Assembly: GCA_029260655.1 (NCBI GenBank)
Contig: JAJDCU010000061.1
Coordinates: 1 to 52,484, forward strand
From: Phycisphaeraceae bacterium
GTDB lineage: Bacteria; Planctomycetota; Phycisphaerae; Phycisphaerales; Phycisphaeraceae
Direction of reading: 5' to 3'
DNA: 52,484 nucleotides
The notes under the pieces are model-generated. The model was given only the letters and a program-made list of their open reading frames with translations, did no database searches and was not told the origin of the DNA. The position numbers and the translations under genes were made by a program. Positions 9,174 to 17,690 of the stretch are shown piece after piece. Within the stretch, counting starts at the first letter, position 1; every line of letters starts with the position of its first letter.

Positions 9174-9250
9174 CCACCTTGCTTTAGCTGCTCGATTAAC
9201 CACGCGAGGCCGAACAACCTAAGCCTCGACAGACCTGGGAGTAAATGATC

Positions 9251-9619
9251 ATGAAGATCATGCTGGTAGATGACTCAAAAACGATGCGGAACATCCAGAA
9301 GGGCATTCTGACCCAGCTGGGCTACACCGAGTTGGAAGAAGCGTCCGACGGTCTGGACGCCCTGTCCAAGGTCGGCGCGTTCCAACCCGAGCTGTTGCTG
9401 GTGGACTGGAATATGCCCAACATGGACGGGCTGACGTTTGTCAAGAAGTTCCGTGAGCAGGGCAACAAGGCCCCGATCATCATGGTCACGACCGAGGCCG
9501 AGAAGTCTCGCGTGGTCGAGGCGATCAAGGCCGGCGTGAACAACTACGTTGTCAAGCCCTTCACCCCCGACCTGCTCAGCGAACGGATCAAGGAAACACT
9601 CGCCCGGGTCGCCGCCTGA
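9251..9619 (+). CDS. cheY: CheY-like single-domain response regulator
   Basis: 122 aa receiver domain with no output domain. Acidic pocket VDDS, phosphoacceptor Asp in LLLVDWNMPNMDG (about residue 52), conserved Thr in MVTTEAEK, and Lys in NYVVKPF. Start ATG 9251 is preferred over ATG 9245 because GGGAG at 9237-9241 is then 9 rather than 3 bases away. Between cheX and fapA in the same direction. It probably acts as the diffusible signal of the CheA system. Confidence 0.93.
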   Translation: MKIMLVDDSKTMRNIQKGILTQLGYTELEEASDGLDALSKVGAFQPELLLVDWNMPNMDGLTFVKKFREQGNKAPIIMVTTEAEKSRVVEAIKAGVNNYVVKPFTPDLLSERIKETLARVAA

Positions 9620-9666
9620 GTGTAAATCTCAGCCGCGACTAATCCTGTTGGGGGTGGAGTCGATCC

Positions 9667-11136
9667 ATGACTTCGGACGCAAGCCAACCTGCGCCCTCTG
9701 CAGTCATTTCCGATGACAAGCTGACGGCTCAACTGCTCATCCCGCCAGGTTATGACCGCGCGATGCTTACCGAAAATCTTCTTGAGTCGATAATCCGGGA
9801 CGCCGGCGTCGAGGTCACCGACTATACCAAACAGGCCCTGGCAAACCTTGTCCAGGACCCGCCCCCGCAGGATCAAGCGGCAACCGTGGACATCGCCTGC
9901 GGTCAACCGGTCGTCAATGGGACCGACGGGAAGCTTCAGTGGCTGGTCGATCAGGACGATCCCGAGCAGGACGCCCCGGCTCAGGATGCACAGAACACCT
10001 CCTATTACGACCACAGCAGCTTCGTGATGGTCCACACCGGCGACGAGATCGGCCGGGTCCACCCCCCCACGCCCGGGCAGGACGGCAGGGACGTCACCGG
10101 CGGCACGATATCCGCGAAGGATGGCAAAGACGTCACGATTTTGATCGATGAATCGATCATGCGCCGCGCGGACGGGTTGTTGATCGCCCAGGACGACGGG
10201 GTACTCCACCGTGAAACGGGCAAGGCACAGGTACGCAAAAAGATCGAGATCCAGGAATACGTCGACTTCTCGACCGGGAACATCGAGTTTGACGGTGACA
10301 TCGAGGTATGCCGGGGCGTACGCGACTGCTTTGTCGTTAATGCGAGCGGGAACATCAAGGTGCTTGGGCTGATCGAGGCGGCGATTATCGAGGCCGGCAA
10401 CGACCTGATCGCCGCCGGCGGGTTCGCCGGGAGGGAGCGGGGGCACGCAAAGATAGGCGGGTCCCTGAGGGGGAAATACCTGGATAACGTGCAAGGCAAT
10501 GTGGAAGAAAACCTGGTCATCGATCGGGAGGTAATCAACTGCGAGTTGACGATTAACGGGTCGATCGATTCGCCGCACGGTTCGATCATCGGCGGGCGAA
10601 TCACTTCGACCGGGGCTGTGAGCATCGGCACCCTCGGCAGTGGCGCCGGCGTGGTGACCGAGCTGGTCATCGGGTCCGTCCCCAAGCTCCAGCCTTTCGC
10701 CAGCGAGCTTGAGGTGATGGTTGAAACATTCACAACCGAAGTGGACAAACTTACCGCCGAGCAGGACCTGATCAACAAGATGTCGGTCAAAGGGCGCATG
10801 ACCGCGACCGACAGGGAACGCCAAACAGAGATCATGTTTGATCTATCGATGGCCTCAGCCCGCCTGGACAAGGCCCTGCGCACGCTGGACAGCGTCCGCA
10901 AAGAAATCAGCAAGCGTCGGCGTGTCGACATCAGCGTCCACCGGAAGATCAACCCCGGGACAACTTTTATCCTCGATGATAGATGCTTCAAGATAACCGA
11001 GGAACTAAAGGGCCCCGCCAGGATATTTTTCGACGACCGAGGTAACCCGGTTTGCCGGCAGGGCGAATCTCAGGCATGCCCGCTGGCGCAGATCACCGAA
11101 GTCAAGGCCATCATCCCCGAGAAGAAGGCCGCATGA
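9667..11136 (+). CDS. FapA/DUF342 family polymer-forming protein
   Basis: 489 aa with the FapA (DUF342) layout: an N-terminal domain, then a right-handed beta-helix-like core with repeated strands such as STGNIEFDGDIEVCRGVRDCFVVNASGNIKVLGLIEAA, followed by SLRGKYLDNVQGNVEENLVID and ELTINGSIDSPHGSIIGGRI, and a C-terminal coiled coil (about 350-425, DKLTAEQDLINKM). FapA proteins are linked to flagellar assembly control in some bacteria, but their biochemistry is unclear. A GGGGGTGGAG site lies upstream. Its place between cheY and cheB suggests it belongs to the chemosensory operon. No flagellar gene is nearby. Confidence 0.82.
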   Translation: MTSDASQPAPSAVISDDKLTAQLLIPPGYDRAMLTENLLESIIRDAGVEVTDYTKQALANLVQDPPPQDQAATVDIACGQPVVNGTDGKLQWLVDQDDPEQDAPAQDAQNTSYYDHSSFVMVHTGDEIGRVHPPTPGQDGRDVTGGTISAKDGKDVTILIDESIMRRADGLLIAQDDGVLHRETGKAQVRKKIEIQEYVDFSTGNIEFDGDIEVCRGVRDCFVVNASGNIKVLGLIEAAIIEAGNDLIAAGGFAGRERGHAKIGGSLRGKYLDNVQGNVEENLVIDREVINCELTINGSIDSPHGSIIGGRITSTGAVSIGTLGSGAGVVTELVIGSVPKLQPFASELEVMVETFTTEVDKLTAEQDLINKMSVKGRMTATDRERQTEIMFDLSMASARLDKALRTLDSVRKEISKRRRVDISVHRKINPGTTFILDDRCFKITEELKGPARIFFDDRGNPVCRQGESQACPLAQITEVKAIIPEKKAA

Positions 11137-11221
11137 TGATTACCCATGAACGGGTCAGATCGTGACCCGATCCGTCAGACAGTACGAATGATCAGGAACA
11201 GTAAACAAACGGAGTGAATTG

Positions 11222-12271
11222 ATGCGAGTCCTAGTAGTCGATGATTCGGCCTTCATGCGTCGCGCGGTATGCACCATGCTCGGGGCGGACCCCGATATCG
11301 AGATAGCCGGCGTAGCGCACAACGGCAAGGAGGCGGTCCAGCTCGCCAAAGAGCTCAAGCCCGATGTGATCACACTCGATATCGAGATGCCTGAGATGGA
11401 CGGGCTCACCGCCCTGCGCCACATCATGCGCACGGCACCTACACAGGTGCTCATGCTCAGTTCCCTCACGACGGAGGGCTCGGTTGCGTCGTTACAGGCG
11501 CTTAAGCTCGGCGCCGCGGATGTCTTGGCCAAGGAACAGTCTCAGTTCTCGATGAATATGAGCAAGCTCCAGATCAAGCTCATCAAGATCGTTAAGGCGC
11601 TTGCACAGTCCAACCCTCATCGCCAAGCCACACGGACGGTGGAGAAGGTTGCCAGCACGGCCGTCCCCAGCTTCAGGTCGAACCAGTTCGACCTGGTTTG
11701 TATCGGTTCCTCCACCGGCGGGCCTCCGATCCTGGAAACGATCCTCGGGTCGCTACCCGCCACGTTCAAGCCGCCGGTCGTCGTCGCCCAGCACATGCCC
11801 GAGGTTTTCACACGGTCGATGGCCGAGCGTCTTGACAAGATGTGTGCCTTGAGCGTTATCCACGTCGAGGAGCGCGAGACAATCACAAGCGGCAATATCT
11901 ACCTGGCGCGCGGGGGCAAGCACATGCATGTGCACAAACTCCCGTCTGGCAGACTCGAGGCACGGATCAGCGCTGAGCCCGCCGAAGCGGTGTACCGCCC
12001 TAGCGTCGACACGCTGCTCGGCTCGGCCGCCGAGGCCACCGGCGCCAAGACCCTGGGCATCGTCTTGACCGGCATCGGAGCAGACGGACTGATCGGAGGC
12101 AAAACGCTACACGCCAAGGGCGGCACCCTGCTCGCACAGAATCAGAGCTCGTGTGTTGTCTACGGCATGCCCAAGGCTGTGGCCGAAGCCGGCATCACCA
12201 GTGCGAGTCTGGCGCCGACAGATATCGCCAAGGCTTTGTCCGGCCTAGCCGCCACCCCCGCCGCCGCGTGA
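11222..12271 (+). CDS. cheB: Chemotaxis methylesterase CheB
   Basis: 349 aa from ATG 11222 (GGAG 7 bases upstream). The N-terminal receiver domain shows VVDDSAFMRR and phosphoacceptor Asp in VITLDIEMPEMDG. After a linker, the C-terminal methylesterase has the serine triad: Ser in IGSSTGGPPIL, His in AQHMPEVFTRSMAERL, and Asp in LTGIGADG. Phosphorylation by CheA activates removal of receptor methyl groups, opposing CheR. Last gene of the cluster. The presence of both CheR and CheB implies a methylation-adaptation system with receptors encoded elsewhere. Confidence 0.95.
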   Translation: MRVLVVDDSAFMRRAVCTMLGADPDIEIAGVAHNGKEAVQLAKELKPDVITLDIEMPEMDGLTALRHIMRTAPTQVLMLSSLTTEGSVASLQALKLGAADVLAKEQSQFSMNMSKLQIKLIKIVKALAQSNPHRQATRTVEKVASTAVPSFRSNQFDLVCIGSSTGGPPILETILGSLPATFKPPVVVAQHMPEVFTRSMAERLDKMCALSVIHVEERETITSGNIYLARGGKHMHVHKLPSGRLEARISAEPAEAVYRPSVDTLLGSAAEATGAKTLGIVLTGIGADGLIGGKTLHAKGGTLLAQNQSSCVVYGMPKAVAEAGITSASLAPTDIAKALSGLAATPAAA

Positions 12272-12328
12272 CGTGTCAGGGCAAGCCGCCGGAAACCCGA
12301 GCTGAACATCGAAGGCCCTATTTCGTCA

Positions 12329-12360
12329 AACGCGCCGCGCCCTTTCATTCACGGCGCGTT
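12329..12360. terminator. Hairpin between convergent cheB and prepilin-like genes
   Basis: A perfect 9-bp stem, AACGCGCCG (12329-12337) with CGGCGCGTT (12352-12360), overlaps the stop of the minus-strand gene and lies 58 bases after cheB. No strong T-run on either side, so function as a bidirectional terminator is a guess from position. Confidence 0.4.
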
Positions 12361-13176
12361 CGGCGGTTCCTGGGCGTCCCACTTGGCGTGCCACTTCAGT
12401 GACCACAGGTCAAGGATGTTCACCCGCCTGGTCGAGCCATCAAGAAATGCCACATTGATCGCCATGCTGTGACGGTTCACACAGAAACGTTTCAGTTGCC
12501 CACCGACGGATATGTCTCGCCCCGGGTCTTCAAAATCTCTTGGCAGTGGGTGGGTTTCCAGTGGCCAACCCGAGTCCGCCCAGACGTTATCCCCGAATAA
12601 TGGGGTCGTACCGGTGGCGACCTGGGCGTCGATCCCTCGGTTGATCACGTGGTCTTTGCCGCGGTTGCCAACCGAAGCAGACACATAATTGGGCACACTG
12701 CTTTCCAGCCAGTTGTTGTACCCAAAGCCCCCGTAATTATCTTCGGTAGCGGTGAGCAGGTTTTCCCCGGCGGGGAGCCAAGCATGTGTCGATGTCCCGA
12801 AGTTATTAACCGTGGTGGAAAAGGTCAACGGCTCGGGCGCCACAGGGCATCGAATAAGTTGGGGGTTTGATCCGTAATAGGGGAAGAGCGTAACGTACCA
12901 GTGCTGGATCGGTAGCAGTGCCTGACGGAAACTCCACGAACTACCTGCCGCGGCACCCTCGTTATCTACCGAATAGCCGAACCACGCCACGGCCATCTGT
13001 TTCTGATTCGATGCGCACTTGATCGCCATCGCCGTCCTGCGTGCGGCGCCGAGCGCGGGCAGGAGGACCCCCACAAGCAGAGCGATGATCGAGATCACGA
13101 CCAAAAGCTCGATTAAAGTAAATCCTTTTCTAATAGGGCGGGTCGTGAATGGTCTCGGAGATGCGTCTCGCCCCAT
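12349..13176 (-). CDS. Prepilin-type protein, DUF1559-like, H-X9-DG
   Basis: 275 aa. A basic leader ends in [27 protein letters not shown], a class III prepilin signal cut after the Gly by PilD-like peptidase, leaving an N-terminal pseudopilin helix. Near the C-terminus [12 protein letters not shown] is the H-X9-DG motif typical of planctomycete pseudopilin-like proteins. The start has GAGGG 6 bases upstream. Likely exported through a type II/IV-pilus-like machine; specific role unknown. Planctomycetes usually carry many of these, and a second is at 42050. Confidence 0.88.
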   Translation of the reverse strand: MGRDASPRPFTTRPIRKGFTLIELLVVISIIALLVGVLLPALGAARRTAMAIKCASNQKQMAVAWFGYSVDNEGAAAGSSWSFRQALLPIQHWYVTLFPYYGSNPQLIRCPVAPEPLTFSTTVNNFGTSTHAWLPAGENLLTATEDNYGGFGYNNWLESSVPNYVSASVGNRGKDHVINRGIDAQVATGTTPLFGDNVWADSGWPLETHPLPRDFEDPGRDISVGGQLKRFCVNRHSMAINVAFLDGSTRRVNILDLWSLKWHAKWDAQEPPNAP

Positions 13177-13370
13177 GACAATCCCTCATCCATCCAGGTC
13201 AAGACATGTACATCCGCCCCGACGTCTGGCGCCCCATAGATTACCACCAGCAATTACGGCACAGAGGGCTCACCTGATGATGCCTTGAATGGCCGTTTAG
13301 TCCAATCGTTATCCGTATGAATCGCTAATCGGCCGTGAGCTTGAATCAGTCACCGATCAGCCCGAGCATT

Positions 13371-14402
13371 TTATTGTATCTCTACCCCAAGCTTCCCGAC
13401 GAGTGCGTCGAACTGATCCAGCGAATAGAAATCAAGGCTCAATGCCCCAGTCCCCTTCTTCCGTCCTGGACGTATCTTCGCCTTCGTACCCAACTGCTGG
13501 GATATCTGCTTCTCGAGATCCGTCAGGTACGCCGACCTGCCCGGGCTGCTAGCCTTGCCCGGCTGAGGGCCCCCGGATGCCAGCCGACGGACCGCGGCCT
13601 CCACCTCACGGACGCTCATCCCCTGCCGGACCGCACGCTCGGCCAGCATCCGCTGCTGGTCAACGTCCGATAATCCAGCCATCGCCCGGGCCTGGCCCAT
13701 CGACAGCAATCCCTCGCGGATCAACTGTTGCACAGGCTCGCCGAGCGACAGCAAACGCAAATGATTTGAAATACTTGATCTATCCATGCCTATTCGGGTC
13801 CCGGCCTCTTCGTGGCTGAGCCCGAACTGATCGATCAGTCTGGAGAAGGCCTCCGCACGCTCGATCGGGTTGAGATCCTCCCGCTGAAGGTTTTCGATCA
13901 GGGCCCACTCCGCCAATTGCCGGTCGTTGAGCTCTCGTACGATCGACGGGATCGCGGTGAGTCCTGCCTGCTGCGCCGCACGCCAGCGACGCTCGCCGGC
14001 GACGATCTCATAACCCTCACCTTTGCCTGACCAGATCCGTCTTACGACGATTGGCTGCATCACGCCCTCGGCCTTGATCGAGGCAGCCAGTCGCTCAAGC
14101 CCGGAAGCATCAAACCGCTGACGGGGCTGATGCCGGTTGGGCTGCAAACTGTCGATCGGCAGATGATGCAACTCGTTGCCGTCATCCACACCGGCAGGGG
14201 GCGGGCTTCCGGTGTTGGGCTCGCTGCTGGATAGCGTAACCGAGGGCGCTTGCTCCAAGGTCTCGGCTCCCGCCTCGACGACCTTCTCGCCCTCGGTGTT
14301 CGTTGCCGATTCGACTTGGGGTGGGATGACCTTGACCGGACTGGACATCAAGCTGCTTAGCCCTCGGCCAAGTCTGGGGGGACGTTTTTTGCTGGTAGTC
14401 AT
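13371..14402 (-). CDS. parB: Chromosome partitioning protein ParB
   Basis: 343 aa. ParB binds parS, spreads as a CTP-dependent clamp and loads SMC for chromosome segregation. Visible: N-terminal LGRGLSSLM (the ParA-interacting type motif), CTP-binding QPIVVRR and AGERRWRAAQQAGL, ENLQREDLNPIERAEAF, an HTH region (LSHEEAGTRIGMDRSSISNHLRLL), and a C-terminal dimerisation domain. Ribosome site AAGGAGG is 10 bases before ATG. An insertion of about 45 residues, rich in Ser/Glu/Pro, follows the N-terminal motif. Two parS-like palindromes lie just upstream. No parA is adjacent, unlike the usual parAB pair. Confidence 0.95.
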   Translation of the reverse strand: MTTSKKRPPRLGRGLSSLMSSPVKVIPPQVESATNTEGEKVVEAGAETLEQAPSVTLSSSEPNTGSPPPAGVDDGNELHHLPIDSLQPNRHQPRQRFDASGLERLAASIKAEGVMQPIVVRRIWSGKGEGYEIVAGERRWRAAQQAGLTAIPSIVRELNDRQLAEWALIENLQREDLNPIERAEAFSRLIDQFGLSHEEAGTRIGMDRSSISNHLRLLSLGEPVQQLIREGLLSMGQARAMAGLSDVDQQRMLAERAVRQGMSVREVEAAVRRLASGGPQPGKASSPGRSAYLTDLEKQISQQLGTKAKIRPGRKKGTGALSLDFYSLDQFDALVGKLGVEIQ

Positions 14403-14622
14403 ATCGAAGTGACCTCCTTGTCGGTGTAATGGGTGGCGTCAGTTTACACCCAAGCCCGCATATCGCCAAGGCCCCCGCCGCCTGGCACCAGCATAAAGCC
14501 AGCAGCTATTGGGGTGGCATCCATCTAATCCGCTCAATGACCGGCCACAGCCTCCCCCGCTATCCCGCCAGATTCGTTCATCATGCCCGGTGCCGGCAGG
14601 ACAGCACGGGGCTGACGACGTA

Positions 14623-14638
14623 CGTTCCACGTGGAACA
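14623..14638. promoter_or_regulatory. parS-like ParB binding site 1
   Basis: CGTTCCACGTGGAACA contains a perfect 14-bp palindrome GTTCCACGTGGAAC and closely fits the near-universal parS consensus TGTTNCACGTGNAACA. It is 221 bases upstream of parB. Confidence 0.88.
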
Positions 14639-14829
14639 GATGGCTTGCGCAGCCACAAGTCTGCCACCGAGCCCGGCGCGGTGATGAGCCGCAGAAGCAG
14701 GGGGCTGAGGCGTTCGTCAGACTTGATGCGGCGCTGACCCGGCTGACATAACTTGGCTGGGAGCCACGCCGGCCCAGGCGTCCATTTCGTCATGGGATTC
14801 AGTCAATCAGGCAGCAGGCTATCAGGCGG

Positions 14830-14845
14830 TGTTCCACGTGGAACG
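14830..14845. promoter_or_regulatory. parS-like ParB binding site 2
   Basis: TGTTCCACGTGGAACG has the same 14-bp palindromic core as site 1 and starts 207 bases after it. The two copies beside parB make chance very unlikely and suggest that this part of the chromosome is origin-proximal. Confidence 0.88.
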
Positions 14846-15124
14846 CGGCCTACCAACCGACATCTTGCCAGGGTATGTCCGCACAGCCCCTGGGCCGAGC
14901 CAAATCAATCCGCCAATGAACTATGTTCACACGATCACCGACCTGTATCCATAAAGGTCCGATAATATCTTGCATGTTGGAGGCTAAAGGGATGTAATCT
15001 CTTGATTTCTTTCGATTTATTAAATCGCTGCTCGGTGGCGGAGTTAAAGGAATCAACTGACCTGTTGAGACATAATCGAAGCCGGCTTCAGACACAGCCG
15101 ATAGCTCATATAAGGATCCGGAAT

Positions 15125-16012
15125 ATGCCGCGAGACAGGTCAAGTGATTCCCTTAAGCTGGCTCATGCCGAGGAGGTACTGGGCTACTTTCAGCAGATCG
15201 AAGGGCAGTTTGCGCAGGTCCGTGAGGGGCTGACCCATCTTCAAAGATTAGCGACGCTGGGAACACTGGCTTCGATGGTCGCCCACGAATACAACAACAT
15301 CCTCACGCCGATCATCAGCTACGCCCAGATGGCGCTGGCCAACCCAGACGATCTGGCGTTGTCTCGCAAGGCGTTGGAAAAGGCGCTGTCGGGCGCCCAA
15401 CGCGCTACGCATATTTCGTCGACCCTGCTGGGTTTTTCACGTGAGCAGGACACGCGCACGCGGGCGCACCTTCCGCAAACTGTCCATGAAACATTAAGTT
15501 GCCTGGCGCACGACAGCCAAGATGGCATCGAATTGCGCGTGGATGTGCCGGAGGTCGAGGTCGCGATATCACCGATCGATCTTCAGCAGGTGCTGGTGAA
15601 CCTTGTGCTGAACGCGAAGAAAGCCATGCGCAGCGATCGGGACATGCCGAGCAACGGGCCCGCTGAAAAAGACGGAATCACAGCGGAAAACAAGGGTGCC
15701 CCAGGTTGTGGGGGCGGCAGGGGACAACTCTGCATCGTAGCGCAGGTCGATGAGGAATCCGTGCGGATTGACGTGTCGGATACGGGTAGGGGGGTCCCGC
15801 CCCAGATCGCCGACCGCGTCTTCGAACCGTTCGTGACGCAGGATTCATCGGCAAGCCCCAACAGCCAGAAGGGCACCGGCCTGGGCCTGTATATCTGCAA
15901 GGATTTGCTGGTCAACGCCGGCGGCCAGATCAGCTTCGATAGCAAGCCCGGCCAGGGTACCACCTTCCACATCGTGATCCCACGCGCCAAACCACTTCGC
16001 AAATCAGCCTGA
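15125..16012 (+). CDS. Soluble sensor histidine kinase
   Basis: 295 aa from ATG 15125 (AAGGA 8 bases upstream). Short N-terminal coiled-coil-like region (about 10-40), then the HisKA dimerisation domain with phospho-His54 in ASMVAHEYNNILTPI, then HATPase with N-box QVLVNLVLNAKKAM, G1 DVSDTGRGVP, F-box FEPFVT and G2 GTGLGLYICK. There is no membrane segment and no sensory domain, so the kinase is cytoplasmic and its input unclear. No response regulator is adjacent. A low-complexity insert (about 180-200) lies between the N and G1 boxes. Confidence 0.88.
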   Translation: MPRDRSSDSLKLAHAEEVLGYFQQIEGQFAQVREGLTHLQRLATLGTLASMVAHEYNNILTPIISYAQMALANPDDLALSRKALEKALSGAQRATHISSTLLGFSREQDTRTRAHLPQTVHETLSCLAHDSQDGIELRVDVPEVEVAISPIDLQQVLVNLVLNAKKAMRSDRDMPSNGPAEKDGITAENKGAPGCGGGRGQLCIVAQVDEESVRIDVSDTGRGVPPQIADRVFEPFVTQDSSASPNSQKGTGLGLYICKDLLVNAGGQISFDSKPGQGTTFHIVIPRAKPLRKSA

Positions 16013-16037
16013 GCATTAACGGCCAGGGATAGCGTTC

Positions 16038-16078
16038 GACCCGCCGGTGCAAATCCTGTCGGTATCCGCAGGCGGGTC
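16038..16078 (+). terminator. Hairpin downstream of the histidine kinase gene
   Basis: An 8-bp stem, GACCCGCC/GGCGGGTC, encloses a 25-nt loop 26 bases after the stop codon. It lacks a following T-run, so a terminator role is uncertain. Confidence 0.35.
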
Positions 16079-16144
16079 CCATCTACCCCCAATACCCACC
16101 CTCGCTGGTTGCCGAAAATCGGGCTTCTCTAGTTTTTTTCAAAA

Positions 16145-16171
16145 AAAGTGGAGAACTGAGGGGCCAAGTGT
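16145..16171 (+). promoter_or_regulatory. Candidate MraZ operator: three 10-bp-spaced repeats
   Basis: AAAGTGG (16145), ACTGAGG (16155) and CAAGTGT (16165) recur with exact 10-base spacing upstream of mraZ. MraZ autoregulates by binding three short direct repeats one helical turn apart in other bacteria. The middle copy is weak, so this is a suggestion only. Confidence 0.4.
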
Positions 16172-16227
16172 TGCAAATAGTCGCGCATCGGGATACGCTC
16201 CTACTTCGATATGGAGCAAGTCACGTT

Positions 16228-16743
16228 TTGATTTTCACAGGGACCTATGACCATTCGATCGACAAGAAGAATCGCCTGGCCATCCCGGCCGAAGTCCGAT
16301 CGCAGATTATGCGGTCGACCGGCAAGGGCAAGGACGACGCGATTGTTCTGTATGTGACCCCAGGCCAGGACGGGACGCTGTGCCTGTACACGGAGCAAGG
16401 CTGTGAGCAGAGAGCCAATGAGCTGGACAACTCCGAGATGGACCCGGTTGAGTTGGTGGCTTACGAGACCGTGCTGTATGCGATGTCTCAGCCGGTCGAA
16501 ATCGACAAGCAAGGACGGATCACACTTCCGGGCGAATTGTACAAACGCTCGGGCCTTGGAGTAGAGATCGTACTGATCGGGGCGAAGGATCATCTGGAGA
16601 TCCGCGATCGTCAAACCTGGTACGCGTATCTGGAACAGATACTACAAGATCGGCCCGACATCGTGATGAACCCCCGGCTGGCCATGCGGCGACGCCGAAG
16701 CAACAACCAAGACACCAACGCCCGGGATACACCGGACGCATGA
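16228..16743 (+). CDS. mraZ: Transcriptional regulator MraZ
   Basis: MraZ is an AbrB-fold DNA-binding protein that normally heads and represses the division/cell-wall (dcw) cluster. Two AbrB/MraZ domains are visible: FTGTYDHSIDKKNRLAIPAEVR and VEIDKQGRITLPGELYKRSGL, each with the D-x-K/Q-x-R-x-x-x-P signature. Start is taken as TTG 16228, giving MIFTGTYDHS as in other MraZ proteins; GTG 16168 is an alternative but would overlap the candidate operator. A basic C-terminal tail (AMRRRRSNNQ) is unusual. rsmH and ftsL do not follow; a long non-coding stretch does. Confidence 0.88.
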   Translation: MIFTGTYDHSIDKKNRLAIPAEVRSQIMRSTGKGKDDAIVLYVTPGQDGTLCLYTEQGCEQRANELDNSEMDPVELVAYETVLYAMSQPVEIDKQGRITLPGELYKRSGLGVEIVLIGAKDHLEIRDRQTWYAYLEQILQDRPDIVMNPRLAMRRRRSNNQDTNARDTPDA

Positions 16744-17119
16744 CAGGGGACCGAATGAAACACAACGCCCGCGGGTAAACGCCGATCATGGCCGATCGAC
16801 GACCCCAGGGCAACAAGACAAGGCAAATCCCCCATTGACTCACAAGGGTTTGCCCCAGCACCAGCGAAGGTCAACGAACGGACTCAATCAACGCCGTCTG
16901 AACGTGACCGGCTGACCAGCCCGCTTGATTCAAGGACGAACAGGCGAAACTCTGGGAGTCAGAAGCATCAGTGATCGGTTGCTCCGCTTCCGCCCACGAA
17001 ATTCTGACATAGGCCGTCCACCTCAACGGCACCTTCGCTGTTTGCCACAGACGTCGTCCTGCCCCCAGGGCAACGCTGCCCACGAAACCTTCCTGGAACA
17101 GGGTAGGACGATAACACGC

Positions 17120-17327
17120 CGTAGATCACAGGCAAAGGGTATTTCAGGTTATTTCCTGTCTTGCCCGAACCGCCTGGTGTGAACCGGCGTACAAATAGGT
17201 GGATGATAAGTCGTGGCGGGCACGTGATACCCCGCCCGAGCCAAAGACCCACTAGGCTCAAACACTGCATCCTCCTCCTCCTACCACGCCGCTCGGTTCA
17301 AAGACCCGGTCGGCGTGGTTTTTTTGT
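17120..17327 (+). ncRNA. Possible structured RNA of unknown family
   Basis: Plus-strand hairpins in order: ACAGG/CCTGT around 17128-17159; CGCC-GGT-GTGA-ACC-GGCG (GNRA-like loop) at about 17170-17189; GGCGGG/CCCGCC at about 17215-17236; GAGCC/GGCTC at about 17238-17260; then a terminator. There is no open reading frame to explain the terminator. The 5' end is not defined. Confidence 0.35.
17283..17327 (+). terminator. Strong intrinsic terminator
   Basis: ACCACGCCG pairs perfectly with CGGCGTGGT (9 bp) around a 19-nt loop and is followed by seven T. No protein gene lies directly upstream on the plus strand, so it probably ends a non-coding transcript, or much less likely the mraZ message. Confidence 0.75.
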
Positions 17328-17690
17328 CGATGCCGGTCGCACCGCCCCAGCCGCCAAACACCCGCTGTGGGGTCGGGCAGATCCGCCACCGGTCTGCTTG
17401 CGGACACGCACGTCCGGCCAGACGGATGCAAGGTGTTACGGAAAAGCGTGTTACGCCTAGCCCCTGACTCAGAGCACGGGCAAAGGGCTGTTAGCGGCCA
17501 TATCAATTTCGGGTGAGTAGGCTAAGCGGTGATCTTATCTGCCCGCCATCACCCGGTCCCCGGACTGATTTTCCTTGTATTCGGACCTCTCAGCCCTCAT
17601 AATGTGGGGTGCTTTCTCCCGTTTCTCTCCGCGATCGAACTGAGGGCGACCTCAGTGACGTGCTGTGCGTCAGACATGGGAGATCAGAAA

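Larger units (their letters stand above)
14403..15124. other. 722-base gene-free region between parB and the histidine kinase
   Basis: It holds two parS-like palindromes (listed separately) and presumably the divergent promoters of parB and the kinase. ORFs within it are short, biased in composition, and resemble no protein. I see no clear cluster of DnaA boxes, so I do not call an origin here. Confidence 0.6.
16744..17690. other. 947-base region without protein genes; structured sequence
   Basis: No ORF on either strand resembles protein. From about 17120 to 17327 the plus strand can form successive hairpins ending in a strong terminator (listed separately), which suggests a transcribed RNA. 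I checked for conserved RNase P RNA, tmRNA and SRP RNA blocks by eye and found none. The last 350 bases before the PEP-CTERM gene hold nothing I can name. Confidence 0.5.

Noticed and set aside
9544-10824. 426-codon minus-strand ORF opposite fapA
   Set aside because: It is an antisense shadow caused by high-GC codon use; the fapA frame has recognisable domains.
14403-15124. Replication origin beside parS
   Set aside because: No cluster of DnaA boxes is visible; only a single weak 7/9 match.
16861-17270. RNase P RNA, tmRNA or SRP RNA in the gap after mraZ
   Set aside because: The conserved core blocks of each were looked for on both strands and not found.
16871-17270. Overlapping minus-strand ORFs in the same gap
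   Set aside because: No ribosome site, no recognisable domain, and they overlap the structured plus-strand hairpins.
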